From Microbacterium sp. AG238 (GTDB lineage Bacteria > Actinomycetota > Actinomycetes > Actinomycetales > Microbacteriaceae): a DNA stretch of 64,000 nucleotides. Below, piece by piece: positions 8,293 through 17,619 of this stretch. Location of the stretch: NCBI RefSeq assembly GCF_003610405.1, contig NZ_RAQC01000003.1, forward strand, positions 62,001 to 126,000, written 5' to 3'. Numbering within the stretch: position 1 is the stretch's first letter; the number at the start of each line of letters is the position of its first letter. The notes under the pieces are model-generated. The model saw only the letters and a list, made by a program, of their open reading frames with translations, did not search any database and was not told where the DNA came from. The translations under genes were made by a program, and so were the position numbers.

Positions 8293-9753
8293 GTGACGAT
8301 CGAGCGCCGCGCCATCCCGCATCCCAGCCGCACCCACGAGCTGCGGGCCACCGCGCATCGCGTCGTCGCGGGCAGTCTGCCCGGCGCCCGGCCCGGGCGA
8401 CCCACCCAGGTCGACCTGGCGCGGCTGCGCACGCTCGACGTCGGCGCGACGCCGCAACTGTGGACCGAGTCGAACGTGCACCTGCTCGAAGGGATGCTCA
8501 TCGCCCGCGTGCGACTCGACGACCTCGACGGCGCGCTCGCCCTCGTCGACGGCCACTTCACCGAGGGGCGTCTGCGGGCCCGCGCCGTGCTGGGGCTCGA
8601 TGCGCTGGGATCGCTGTTCGCGGCGGTGGCCGAGGTGTACGCGGCGGCAGGACGCCCGCGCGATGCCGGCCTCTACGCATCGCGAGCGCTCACCTTCGCC
8701 GACAGCCACGCCGTGCGTTACCGCGCCGCGGCCGTGCAGACCCTGGTCTTCGCGGTGAACGGCGAGTTCGACGCCGCGGCGAGATCCCGCAATATGTGCG
8801 CCGAGCTGGGGCGCGCGAACCGCTGGAACGTCGCCGACACCGACTACGCCCTCGCCCTCGCCGACATCCTGCTGGCAGCCGGCGCATTCGACGCGGCACG
8901 CGTCTCGCGCGCCGCCGCAGCGCTACGATCGCGCGCTCCCCGTGACCCTTACGCGCAGCACGCGGCCGCGACGGCGGACGCCCTCGCCCTCGTCATCCTC
9001 GGTGACCTCACCGCAGGCGCCGCCGGCCTGCGAACGGCGCTCGGCGGTGCCTGGGCGCACCTCAGCCACCGGCTCATCCGCGAGCTGGCGCTCGCCGCCC
9101 TCGCGGACGCGACCCTGGCCCAAGGCGCCGCCCGCCGTGCACTGTCCCTGCTCGACGGCCCCACGTCAACACCGAGCCACACCGTGTGCTTCGAGGCGCA
9201 GCGCGCGGCCGCCCACCTCGCGCTCGGCGACGAACGCGCCGCACTCGATGCCACCGACGTTTGCCTCGCGCTCGGCGCGGAGCACTGCCCGCGCACCCTC
9301 GCCATCGTCCTGGTGCGCCGCGCCGTGGCGCGAGACCGCCTCGAGCAGCCCGACGCCGCCGACGCCCTGTTCGACGAGGCCTGCGGCCTCGCCCTGCACA
9401 CCGGCGACCTCATCGCGCCGTTCGTCACGATCCCGCACGCGCAGCTCGCCCCGTTGGAGCACCGACTCCGCGACCGGCGCCCCGATCTCGCCGCACGCAT
9501 CAGCGCGGCCATCGAGCCCCTGCGGCTTCGCGACCCCCGCCCGCCGAGGCAGGCTCTTCCCGCGCTCACCCCCCGCGAACGATCCGTGGCCATGGCGCTG
9601 CGCGACGACAAGACGTACGCCGAACTCGCGCACCAGTTCACCGTCTCGATCAACACCATCAAGTCGCAGCTGCGTTCGCTCTACGCCAAGTTGGGCGTCT
9701 CGAGCCGCAGCCAGGCGGTCAGCATGCTCGAACGCCACGGGTTCTACTTCTGA
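8293..9753 (+). CDS. LuxR-family transcriptional regulator with a helical-repeat sensor region
   Basis: A 486-residue protein ending in a LuxR/GerE helix-turn-helix (about residues 417-480): LTPRERSVAMAL, then YAELAHQFTVSINTIKSQLR and YAKLGVSSRSQAV. The preceding 400 residues are Ala/Leu-rich helical repeats resembling the TPR-like arm of MalT/LAL regulators. The N-terminal ATPase of those regulators is missing, and I see no Walker motif. The GTG at 8293 has a GGAGA seven bases upstream; an in-frame ATG at 8242 lacks one. It stands alone, so its targets are unknown. Confidence 0.82.
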   Translation: MTIERRAIPHPSRTHELRATAHRVVAGSLPGARPGRPTQVDLARLRTLDVGATPQLWTESNVHLLEGMLIARVRLDDLDGALALVDGHFTEGRLRARAVLGLDALGSLFAAVAEVYAAAGRPRDAGLYASRALTFADSHAVRYRAAAVQTLVFAVNGEFDAAARSRNMCAELGRANRWNVADTDYALALADILLAAGAFDAARVSRAAAALRSRAPRDPYAQHAAATADALALVILGDLTAGAAGLRTALGGAWAHLSHRLIRELALAALADATLAQGAARRALSLLDGPTSTPSHTVCFEAQRAAAHLALGDERAALDATDVCLALGAEHCPRTLAIVLVRRAVARDRLEQPDAADALFDEACGLALHTGDLIAPFVTIPHAQLAPLEHRLRDRRPDLAARISAAIEPLRLRDPRPPRQALPALTPRERSVAMALRDDKTYAELAHQFTVSINTIKSQLRSLYAKLGVSSRSQAVSMLERHGFYF

Positions 9754-9817
9754 GCGCGGCCCGCGGCGGACGATAGCAGTCGGCCCTACGCGCACCACAG
9801 CCACCTAAGCTTTGCCC

Positions 9818-10114
9818 GTGGGCAGATTCTTCTACGACAACGCGGCGAACTTCGTCGAGATCGACGATCGTGCGCTCGCGCACCTCCGGCTGGTCCTGAT
9901 GACCAAGCTGCGGCGCGGCGAACCGCTGATGTTCGAGACGACCTCGCCCCACGGCACGAGCCGCCGCGACTTCTGGCTGCACCCCACGATCTCGGTCCAG
10001 TTCCAGTTCGCCGGCAGCCGGCAGCCGCAGATCAACCCGAAGTGGATCGACGCCCTCATGGAATCGGCCAACAGTGCCGACGGCCTGCGGATGGTGCCCG
10101 AACCCCAGGGCTGA
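9818..10114 (+). CDS. Small DUF7882-type protein
   Basis: A 98-residue protein beginning GRFFYDNAANFVEIDDRAL and continuing through LAHLRLVLMTKLRRGEP to a conserved WIDALMESANSADGLRM end. It matches a small protein family, often multi-copy in Microbacteriaceae, that I recall as DUF7882. Members are sometimes labelled ATP-dependent DNA ligase in databases, but no nucleotidyltransferase motif (KxDG) is present, so that label should not be propagated. I chose the GTG at 9818; a TTG at 9812 would add two residues. Function unknown. Confidence 0.75.
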   Translation: MGRFFYDNAANFVEIDDRALAHLRLVLMTKLRRGEPLMFETTSPHGTSRRDFWLHPTISVQFQFAGSRQPQINPKWIDALMESANSADGLRMVPEPQG

Positions 10115-10232
10115 TGTCCGCTGGCTTAAGCGGCGCTTACGTTACAGTGCCAATCTCAGACTCCATCGAGTCCTTGCTCCGGGTTGCCGCCCGTTCCGGG
10201 GACCATCGGGTCAGAGAGCAGTGGGGCGGGAG

Positions 10233-11720
10233 ATGCAGGACGCTGGGCAGGGTCGGAACCTCGACCCCGAATGGTGGGCGACGGGGGTCGCCGGGGGGAA
10301 CGTACCCGGCGGACGCCTGCGCGGCGACAGTCGCACGGTGCAAGCCGGCGACGTCTTCGTCGCGCTCGGCCGCGACGAGCGGGTGCGCGAGCACATCACG
10401 CAGGCTCTCGAACGCGGCGCGGCCCTCGTCCTGACCGACGCGAGCGTCACCCACGTCGACGACCGCGTGCGCGGCATCCCGCACCTGACGACTGTCATCG
10501 GGCGCCTGGCCGACCAGTACACCGGACACCCGTCCGCGAACATGACCCTCGTGGGGGTCACCGGCACGAACGGCAAGACGTCGACGGTGCAGCTGCTCGC
10601 GCAGAGCTGGCAGATCCTCGGTCATCGCGCGGCCACGATCGGCACGCTCGGCGCCGGCCTGTTCGGCGCCCTCGCCAAGACCTCGCTCACCACTCCGTCG
10701 GTGGTCGACATGCACGAACTCCTCGCCGACATCCGTCACGCGGGCGCCGACGCGGTCGCGATCGAGCTGAGCTCGCACGCGCTCACGCAGGGGAGGGTCG
10801 ACGGATGCCATTTCGACATCGCCGCGTTCACCAACCTCACCCGCGACCACCTCGACTACCACGAGTCGATGGAGGCTTACGGGCAGGCCAAGCAGCGGAT
10901 CTTCCACCTGCCCGGCGTCCGGGCCGCGGTCCGCAACCTCGACGATCCCTACGTCGCGGGCATCGCACTGCCGACCGGGCTGACGGATGTCGGCGTGTCG
11001 ACCGTCGGGGCGCCGACGGCGACCATTCGCGCCGACAACATCCGGGTACGCCCCGACGGCGCCGACTTCATCCTGACGATCGACGGTGAGAGCTACGACG
11101 TCGCCTCACCGCTCATCGGCCGGTTCAACGTCGACAACCTCGCGATGACGGCAGGCGTCCTCCACGCGCAAGGCACCGCGCCCGACGCGATCGCGGCAGC
11201 GGTGCGCGCCATCCGCCGGGTTCCCGGCCGCATGCAGGTCGTCTCGCCCGGGGTCGGTCCGCAAGTCGTGGTCGACTATGCCCACACGCCCGACGCGCTG
11301 CGCCAGGCGCTCATCGCCCTCTCGAGCGGTCCCGGACGACTGAGCGTGGTGTTCGGCTGCACGGGCGACCGCGATCGCGGCAAACGACCCGAGATGGCGG
11401 TCATCGCCGAAGAGATCGCCCAGACGATCATCGTCACCGACGACGACATCCATCACGAGGACGGCGACGCGATCGTCGCCGATATCCTCGCCGGGTTCCG
11501 CTCGCTCGAGAGGGTCCGCGTCATCCGTGACCGCGCCTCGGCGATCGCGGAAGCGGTGGCCGCAGCAGCACCCGACGACACGATCCTCATCGCCGGCAAG
11601 GGGCACGAATCGGTGCAGATCGTCGGCGACGACGCCGTCGCGTCCGACGACGTCTCGATCGCCGCCGGCGCGCTGCGGTCCTGGCGTGAGCGGCACGCGC
11701 TGCTGCCCGACGCGCGGTAG
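10233..11720 (+). CDS. Mur ligase family protein, MurE-like, stand-alone paralogue
   Basis: A 495-residue ATP-dependent amide ligase with the three Mur ligase domains: an N-terminal UDP-binding region (about residues 1-100), a central ATPase with P-loop GTNGKT at 111-116, and a C-terminal domain ending AGKGHESVQI, the MurE hallmark. MurE adds residue three of the peptidoglycan stem. The segment that normally reads DNPR in diaminopimelate enzymes is D404-D405-I406-H407 here, so the amino-acid pocket is altered. No other division/cell-wall (dcw) genes are near. It may be a second MurE for a variant stem peptide or a Mur-like ligase for another product. The ATG at 10233 has an upstream GCGGGAG. 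Confidence 0.85.
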   Translation: MQDAGQGRNLDPEWWATGVAGGNVPGGRLRGDSRTVQAGDVFVALGRDERVREHITQALERGAALVLTDASVTHVDDRVRGIPHLTTVIGRLADQYTGHPSANMTLVGVTGTNGKTSTVQLLAQSWQILGHRAATIGTLGAGLFGALAKTSLTTPSVVDMHELLADIRHAGADAVAIELSSHALTQGRVDGCHFDIAAFTNLTRDHLDYHESMEAYGQAKQRIFHLPGVRAAVRNLDDPYVAGIALPTGLTDVGVSTVGAPTATIRADNIRVRPDGADFILTIDGESYDVASPLIGRFNVDNLAMTAGVLHAQGTAPDAIAAAVRAIRRVPGRMQVVSPGVGPQVVVDYAHTPDALRQALIALSSGPGRLSVVFGCTGDRDRGKRPEMAVIAEEIAQTIIVTDDDIHHEDGDAIVADILAGFRSLERVRVIRDRASAIAEAVAAAAPDDTILIAGKGHESVQIVGDDAVASDDVSIAAGALRSWRERHALLPDAR

Positions 11721-11790
11721 TTCGATCCAGCACCGCGTCCAGCCGGAAACGGCGGGCGTTTTCATTCGGGTTATGGCAAGATTCGACGTG

Positions 11791-12159
11791 ATGAGCGACG
11801 ATATCCACCGCGTCCCCGTGCGGACGAAGACTCTCCTCGAGGAGTGGGTCGCCGAGTTCCTCGAGCAGGGGAAGGCGCCCGGCGTCTCGGTCAAGGTCGC
11901 CATTCAAGACGGGTCGGACGGGCTCGACACCGGGCTCGTCATCGTGCACCTCGAGAATGCGCCTGCCGACGTCTACATGCAGCCGCGGGCCATCGACGAC
12001 CCCGAATGGGAAGCGACGCTCACCGCCCGCTCCGACGACCTCACCCTCACGCCGTACCAGATGGCTGGTCTCGCCGCAGAGGTCGCCTTCGCGGGAAACC
12101 TCTGCACCTTCCTGCAGTTCAAGTCGATCGAATGGGACCGCATGTCGGGCATGCGCTGA
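11791..12159 (+). CDS. Conserved hypothetical protein
   Basis: A 122-residue acidic soluble protein beginning MSDDIHRVPVRTKTLLEEW. It has a mixed alpha/beta pattern with VYMQPRAIDDPEWEATL and an aromatic C-terminal segment. The in-frame ATG at 11773 would add six residues (MARFDV); I take 11791, though neither has a strong ribosome site. It follows the MurE-like gene by 70 bp on the same strand. No family is recognised beyond my impression that it is conserved in related actinobacteria. Confidence 0.6.
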   Translation: MSDDIHRVPVRTKTLLEEWVAEFLEQGKAPGVSVKVAIQDGSDGLDTGLVIVHLENAPADVYMQPRAIDDPEWEATLTARSDDLTLTPYQMAGLAAEVAFAGNLCTFLQFKSIEWDRMSGMR

Positions 12160-12301
12160 GCGCGCCCGGACCGTTCCCCTGCACCGTCCCCTAGACCATT
12201 CCTCGCGGCCTGGCAACGGCTGCGCTCTCGCTCGCGCACGTGCCGACAATGGTCGCGATCGCGAGCTTCCACCGTGGATGCCTCGGTGGAAGGAGATCGT
12301 C

Positions 12302-13324
12302 ATGGTCGCATCGAGCGGGCGCGGAGTCGCCGTCGTCACCGGAGGAAGCGCGGGCCTGGGGCGGGCGATCGTCCGAGAGCTCGCGCGTCGCGGCTGGGAT
12401 GTCGCGGTCCTGGCGCGCGGCCGTGACGGCCTCGACGGCGCCGTCGCCGACATCGAGGCCGCCGGACGGCGCGCGTTCGCGGTGTCGGTCGACGTCGCCG
12501 ACGCGGATGCCGTCGACCGCGCGGCAGCCGATGTCGAGGAGAGCCTCGGACCGATCGACCTGTGGGTCAACAACGTCATGTCGGGGGCGATCGCCACCTT
12601 CCTCGACACGACGCCGGGTGACTTCGACCGCGCCACGGCGGTGACCTACCTCGGCGCCGTCAACGGCACGCGGTCGGCGCTCCGGCGGATGCGCGACCGC
12701 GACCACGGTCACATCATCCAGATCGGGTCGGCGCTCGCCCACCGCGGCATCCCCCTGCAAGCCGCCTACTGCGGTGCGAAGCACGCGATCCACGGATTCA
12801 CGGATGCCGTCGTGTCCGAGCTCACCCACGAGAAGAGCCGCGTCGCCGTCTCGATCGTCGACATGCCCGCCCTCAACACGACCCAGTTCGGCTGGGTGAA
12901 GTCGAACTTCGCGCAGCATCCGCAGCCGGTGCCGCCCATCTTCCAGCCCGAGGTCGGAGCGCGGGCCGTCGCCGACGTCGCCGACCGGCCGCGCCGGCGG
13001 ACATGGGTGGGCGAGTCGACCGTCGGTCTCATCCTCGGCACGCGCGTCGCGGGCCGCTTCCTCGACTGGTACCTCGCCAAGAACGCGTGGGAAGGGCAGT
13101 TCGCCCCCGGGTCGGACGCACCCGCGACACCGCCGAACCTGTATGAGCCGGTGCCGGGCGACCACGGTGCGCACGGCGCATTCGACGACCGCGCACGGGG
13201 CGAGAGCCTGCAGACCTGGGCCATCCGTCATCGCGCGCCGCTGTACGCCGCGGCATCGGCGGCAGCGTCCGCGGCGGTCGTGGGGGTCATCGCCGGAGCG
13301 AGGGCGCTGCTGCAGCGTCGTTGA
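12302..13324 (+). CDS. SDR-family oxidoreductase with C-terminal hydrophobic tail
   Basis: A 340-residue protein. The first 250 residues are a classical SDR: cofactor loop TGGSAGLG, NNVMSG in place of the usual NNAG, and active-site Y-C-G-A-K (YxxxK). The remaining 90 residues extend past the usual length and end in an Ala-rich hydrophobic helix capped by RALLQRR, consistent with a C-terminal membrane anchor. The ATG at 12302 has an excellent AAGGAG six bases upstream. The substrate is unknown. Related SDRs with this tail are often annotated only as SDR family oxidoreductase. Confidence 0.85.
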   Translation: MVASSGRGVAVVTGGSAGLGRAIVRELARRGWDVAVLARGRDGLDGAVADIEAAGRRAFAVSVDVADADAVDRAAADVEESLGPIDLWVNNVMSGAIATFLDTTPGDFDRATAVTYLGAVNGTRSALRRMRDRDHGHIIQIGSALAHRGIPLQAAYCGAKHAIHGFTDAVVSELTHEKSRVAVSIVDMPALNTTQFGWVKSNFAQHPQPVPPIFQPEVGARAVADVADRPRRRTWVGESTVGLILGTRVAGRFLDWYLAKNAWEGQFAPGSDAPATPPNLYEPVPGDHGAHGAFDDRARGESLQTWAIRHRAPLYAAASAAASAAVVGVIAGARALLQRR

Positions 13325-13351
13325 CGCTCCGCCGAACCGGGGCCGCGCCCG

Positions 13352-13380
13352 TTGACTAATTCGGTTAAGTCGGGTTCGCT
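13352..13380 (+). promoter_or_regulatory. Promoter and LacI-type operator of the N-glycan genes
   Basis: A -35-like TTGACT (13352-13357) overlaps a 16-bp pseudo-palindrome ACTAATTCGGTTAAGT (13355-13370) with a central CG, as in LacI-family operators. A near-identical element occurs at 18565-18580. The -10 (around TTCGCT, 17 bp downstream) is poor. The site lies 60 bp upstream of the endo H start, so bound repressor would block initiation. Confidence 0.68.
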
Positions 13381-13429
13381 GGCACGCGTCGGCACCGTGC
13401 CGACGACAGCGAACTCAACGAGGAGCATC

Positions 13430-14344
13430 ATGTCGAGGACCCCCCGCCCCGCCCGCCGTTCCGCCGCGCTCGCCGCGCTCGCGGCGGCCGCGCTGGCCAC
13501 AGCCGCATTCGCGCCCGGTACCGCCGCGTCGGCCGCGTCGGCCGCGTCGACCGACCCGCTGACCGTTGCGTACGTCGAGGTCAACAGCAACGAGCTCCGG
13601 ACCGTCGGCGACTACGAGCTGGCCGACGGCTCGAACGCGTTCGACGTCGCCATCATCTTCGCCGCGAACATCAATCACGACGGCACCGGGGCCGTGCTGC
13701 ACCTGAACGATCAGGTGACAGCCACCCTCGAGGATGCCGACACGCAGATCCGGCCCCTGCAGGACAAGGGCATCAAGGTCACCCTGTCGCTGCTCGGCAA
13801 CCACCAGACTGCCGGCTTCGCCAACTTCCCGTCGCAGGCCGCCGCCGCGGCCTTCGCCGACCAGGTCGCCGCCGTGGTCGAGCAGTACGGTCTCGACGGC
13901 GTCGACATCGACGACGAGTGGGTCACGTACGGCTCGAACGGCGTGCCGGCGGCGAACGCCGACTCCGCTCGGTGGCTCGTCGACGCGCTCGATGCGAAGC
14001 TGCCGGCCGGCAGCATCATCTCGCTCTACGACATCGGCGCCGCGGCCGCGAGCCTGAAGTCCGCTCCGGCATCGGTGCTCGACAAGCTCGACTACATCTG
14101 GAACCCCTATTACGGGCAGTACAACATCCCCGCCTACCCGGGGGTCGGCAAGGACCGCCTCGGTCCCGCCGCGATCGACCTGACGCAGACGTCGGCGACG
14201 ACGGCGGCGAACCTCGCCCGCCGTACCGTGGACGAGGGGTACGGCGTCTACGTCACCTACAACCTGACCGCGGGCGACCGCAGCTCGTACGTGTCGTCGT
14301 TCACGCGCCAGCTCTCGGGTCAGGAAGCGGTCTACGTCGGCTGA
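13430..14344 (+). CDS. Secreted endo-beta-N-acetylglucosaminidase, Endo H-like (GH18)
   Basis: A 304-residue exported glycosidase. Residues 1-40 form a signal peptide: Arg-rich start, Ala/Leu core, Ala-x-Ala ends. The mature part matches Streptomyces Endo H in order: DGVDIDDEW at 156-164, then ISLYDIGAAAASL, WNPYYGQYNIP, LARRTVDEGYGVYVTYNL and a C-terminal SFTRQLSGQEAVYV. In the GH18 DxxDxDxE signature, D161 and E163 correspond to the known catalytic pair. Endo H cuts between the two GlcNAc residues of high-mannose and hybrid N-glycans. The ATG at 13430 has a GAGGAG. Its TGA shares one base with the GH92 ATG, so the two are coupled. A LacI-type operator lies upstream. Confidence 0.93.
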   Translation: MSRTPRPARRSAALAALAAAALATAAFAPGTAASAASAASTDPLTVAYVEVNSNELRTVGDYELADGSNAFDVAIIFAANINHDGTGAVLHLNDQVTATLEDADTQIRPLQDKGIKVTLSLLGNHQTAGFANFPSQAAAAAFADQVAAVVEQYGLDGVDIDDEWVTYGSNGVPAANADSARWLVDALDAKLPAGSIISLYDIGAAAASLKSAPASVLDKLDYIWNPYYGQYNIPAYPGVGKDRLGPAAIDLTQTSATTAANLARRTVDEGYGVYVTYNLTAGDRSSYVSSFTRQLSGQEAVYVG

Positions 14345-17300
14345 TGGTCGACATTCCTACGCGGGGTCCCCGCGTCCGCCGCGCCGTCCCCGCCTTCGCA
14401 CCCGCCGACACCGCCGAATCCGACCGGCGTCGCTGCTTCCGGATCGACGTCGGTGCCGGCCCGTCCGTGACCGACCTGCCCGCTGCGAACGAGCAGCCCG
14501 ACCTGCGCGGGCGCCGTGTCGCGGCGGGGGAACAGCTCACCGTCGACGTGTTCCCCGTCGCGGTGGAGTCGGGTGAGGGGGCCGCCGACGATCGCTACGC
14601 GGCGACCGCCGTGGCCGTCGATCTCGTGTTCGACGACGGCACCACCCTCTCGGAGGCCGGCGCGCGAGACCAGTACGGCGACGCCGTCGACCCCCTCGCG
14701 CAGGCGCGCTCGAAGCGCCTCTGGGTCGATCAGTGGAACCGCCGCACCGTCGACCTCGCGGCCGTCGTCGGGCGCCGGATCACGGGCGTGCGCGTGGTCA
14801 TCGGCCCGGGTTCGGGCGAGCGCACCGTGTTCGTCGCGCCGCCCGTCATCGAGCCTGTGCCGCATCGCCCGGAGCATCTGCTGGGATGGGCCGACACCCG
14901 TCGCGGCACCCGGGGCTCGGATCGCTTCTCGCGTGGGAACACCGCGCCCATCGTGACCCTGCCCCACGGCGGCGTCTTCGCGCTGCCGATGACCGATGCC
15001 TCGGCGGGCAACTGGCCCTATCGCTACCAGGTCGACCGCCCGGCGATCCAGGCGTTCGCGACGAGTCATATCCCGAGCCCGTGGATCGGCGACCGTGGTG
15101 TGTTCGAGCTCATGCCGAGCCCGAGCGAGAAGCCGCAGCGCGACCGTCGCAAGCGGGCGCGCCGATTCGCCAGGGCCGGCGAACACGCATCCCCGCACGA
15201 GTACCGGGTCGAGCTCGACGGAGTCTCGGTGCTGCTGACCGCGGCCCGCCATGCCGTGGGCATGCGGTTCCGCTCGCACTCGGACAAGCTGTCGGTCGTC
15301 GTCGATCACCTGGGCGAAGCGGTCTCGGCCGCGTGGGCGGAACACGACGGGGCACTGCACCTCGACGTCCACCTCCGCGACGGCGGCGGTCGCCCCGACC
15401 ACCATGTGCACGCCGTGCTGCCGGGGGTTCGCCGCCACGACCTCGCGCTCTCACGCGGCTCGCTGCGCGGCGCGATCGTCTTCGAGCGACCCGCCGTCGA
15501 CATCGTCGTGGGGATGTCGACGATCGACGCCGCGCAGGCGGCCGAGAACGCCCGTGCCGGCGGCGGCATCGACAGCATGCGCGCCGCGGCGGAGGCGGCG
15601 TGGCGCGGGGTGTTCGAACGGTTCGAGATCTCAGCGCAGGGCGCCGTCTCGGACGACACCCTCCGCTCGATAGCCGGATCTCTCGCCCGCGTCTTCAGCT
15701 ACCCCAACGCCCACGACGAGCCGTCGCCCGGCGGCCCCCGCTACCGCAGCCCGGTCGACGGGGTCGTGCGGTCCGGCACCTACTCCTCGAACAACGGATT
15801 CTGGGACACCTACCGCACCGCCTGGCCGCTCCTCGGGCTCCTCGCCCCGCGCACCGCCGCGGCCCTCGCCGACGGCTTCGTGCAGCACTTCCGCGACGCC
15901 GGGTGGGTCGCCCGGTGGAGCGCACCCGGACCGGTCGATTCGATGACCGGCACGACGAGCGACACGGTCTTCGCCGGGCTCGAAGCGCTGGGCGTCGCGA
16001 TCGACACACGGGAGGCCTACCGGTCGGCCCTGCGGCACGCGACGGTGCCCGCCGCGGATCCGCGGGTCGGTCGCAAGGGGCTCCGTCCCGCGATCTTCCG
16101 CGGCTTCACCGACACCGACACGCACGAGGGCATGTCGTGGACGCTCGACAACGCGATCAACGACGCCGCCGCCGCCCGGCTCGCCCGTGCGCTGATCCGG
16201 GACGAGACGGATGCCGCCGAGCGCGACCGTCTCGCCGCCGAGGCCGACTACCTCGCGCGCCGCGCGCTCGCCTACCGTTCGGTGTTCCGTCCCGGCCTCC
16301 GCCGGTACGGCGACCACGACCTCGGCTTCTTCCTGGGGCGACGCCCGGACGGCGAGTGGCGCGTGGGCGCGGACGAGTTCGACCCCGCCGAGTGGGGGTA
16401 CGACTACACCGAGACCAACGCGTGGGGCACGATGTTCACTGCGCCGCACGACGGGGCGGGGCTCGCCGCGCTGCACGGGGGCGAGCAGGCGCTCGGCGCC
16501 GCGCTCGACGTCTTCTTCGCCACGCCCGAGACCGCCGCCCCCGACCTCGTCGGCTCGTACGGGTTCGTCATCCACGAGATGAGCGAGGCGCGCGATGTCC
16601 GTATGGGCATGCTGGGCCTGTCCAATCAGCCCGCTCACCACATTCCGTTCATGTACTGCTTCGCGGGGCGACACGATGACGCCCACCGGATCGTCGTCGA
16701 GGCCCGTGACCGGCTCTTCGCCGGCTCGGACATCGGGCAGGGCTATCCCGGAGACGAGGACAACGGCGAGATGTCGGCGTGGTACCTCTTCGCGGTGCTC
16801 GGCCTCTACCCGCTGGTTCCCGGCGCGGGCGAGTTCGTGCTGACGCCGCCGCTGCTGCCCCGCGTCGTGCTGCATCCGGAGGGGCGTGAGCGCCCCCTCG
16901 AGATCATCACGACCGGCGCCGGGCGGCCGTACATCCGAGAGGTGCGCATCGACGGGCGGGTGTGGGAGCGCATCGCGGTGCCCCCGGATGTCGTCCGTCG
17001 AGCCGAACTCATCGAGGTGGAGCTCTCGGACGAACCAGCGGGGTGGGCGAAGACGACACGGCCCACATCCTTCAGCGTCGAGTTCGACGCACCGCCGCTC
17101 GTCGATCTGCTCGAGGTCGTGCCGCGATCGGTCACCGACGACATCGGCGAGAGCGTCCTGTGCCTCGAACCCGGCGACGCCGTCGACCTCCCGCTGCGCG
17201 CTTCGTCGAGCATCGGGCTCTACACGGTCACGCTCGCGGGGCGGCCCGCGCCGCTGCCGGTGAGGTGTCCCGACCCGGGCTCGCCCGCAGCGGTCACGAC

Positions 17301-17619
17301 GGTGTCCTGGCGGCTGCGCGGGCGCACCCCGTCGGGGGAGTGGTTCGACCTCGACGAACGCGTCGACGAACCTTCTGGTGAAGAACTCCACATCGCGTCG
17401 CAGACCCGGCCGTTCGCTACGCGGGGTGGGGTCCCTGACATCGCATGGGTGCGTTTCGAAGCGGTGACCCGGATCGATCTCGCTCAGCTGGAGGTCTTCG
17501 CCGGGCCGGTGCTCTCGCGCGCGGACAGCGCGGGCGGGGCCGCGGCGACGGATGCCACCGGGCCGTCCGACCCGATGACATCCATCAAGGTCCGCGCGGC
17601 GAGCTCCCCGAGCGCATAG
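14344..17619 (+). CDS. GH92-family alpha-mannosidase
   Basis: A 1091-residue protein. An N-terminal beta-sandwich region (about residues 1-200) precedes the GH92 body (about 200-880). Diagnostic GH92 segments are SNNGFWDTYRTAWPL, HEGMSWTLDNAIND (candidate acid Glu near 595), and GQGYPGDEDNGEMSAWYLF (from 798, catalytic-base Asp pair 804/806). The last 200 residues resemble a discoidin-like module (W-R-L-R-G near 1000; FEAVTRIDLAQLEVFAG). GH92 enzymes are calcium-dependent exo-alpha-mannosidases; linkage preference cannot be read. No signal peptide is visible, so it probably acts in the cytoplasm, unlike its coupled neighbour. Its 3' end overlaps the opposing lacI gene by 136 bp. Confidence 0.92.
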   Translation: MVDIPTRGPRVRRAVPAFAPADTAESDRRRCFRIDVGAGPSVTDLPAANEQPDLRGRRVAAGEQLTVDVFPVAVESGEGAADDRYAATAVAVDLVFDDGTTLSEAGARDQYGDAVDPLAQARSKRLWVDQWNRRTVDLAAVVGRRITGVRVVIGPGSGERTVFVAPPVIEPVPHRPEHLLGWADTRRGTRGSDRFSRGNTAPIVTLPHGGVFALPMTDASAGNWPYRYQVDRPAIQAFATSHIPSPWIGDRGVFELMPSPSEKPQRDRRKRARRFARAGEHASPHEYRVELDGVSVLLTAARHAVGMRFRSHSDKLSVVVDHLGEAVSAAWAEHDGALHLDVHLRDGGGRPDHHVHAVLPGVRRHDLALSRGSLRGAIVFERPAVDIVVGMSTIDAAQAAENARAGGGIDSMRAAAEAAWRGVFERFEISAQGAVSDDTLRSIAGSLARVFSYPNAHDEPSPGGPRYRSPVDGVVRSGTYSSNNGFWDTYRTAWPLLGLLAPRTAAALADGFVQHFRDAGWVARWSAPGPVDSMTGTTSDTVFAGLEALGVAIDTREAYRSALRHATVPAADPRVGRKGLRPAIFRGFTDTDTHEGMSWTLDNAINDAAAARLARALIRDETDAAERDRLAAEADYLARRALAYRSVFRPGLRRYGDHDLGFFLGRRPDGEWRVGADEFDPAEWGYDYTETNAWGTMFTAPHDGAGLAALHGGEQALGAALDVFFATPETAAPDLVGSYGFVIHEMSEARDVRMGMLGLSNQPAHHIPFMYCFAGRHDDAHRIVVEARDRLFAGSDIGQGYPGDEDNGEMSAWYLFAVLGLYPLVPGAGEFVLTPPLLPRVVLHPEGRERPLEIITTGAGRPYIREVRIDGRVWERIAVPPDVVRRAELIEVELSDEPAGWAKTTRPTSFSVEFDAPPLVDLLEVVPRSVTDDIGESVLCLEPGDAVDLPLRASSSIGLYTVTLAGRPAPLPVRCPDPGSPAAVTTVSWRLRGRTPSGEWFDLDERVDEPSGEELHIASQTRPFATRGGVPDIAWVRFEAVTRIDLAQLEVFAGPVLSRADSAGGAAATDATGPSDPMTSIKVRAASSPSA

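Noticed and set aside
9818..10114. ATP-dependent DNA ligase
   Set aside because: Some database entries use this name for similar proteins, but there is no ligase motif and only 98 residues.
13430..14344. Chitinase
   Set aside because: GH18 membership alone would allow it, but the whole C-terminal half matches Endo H and there is no chitin-binding module.
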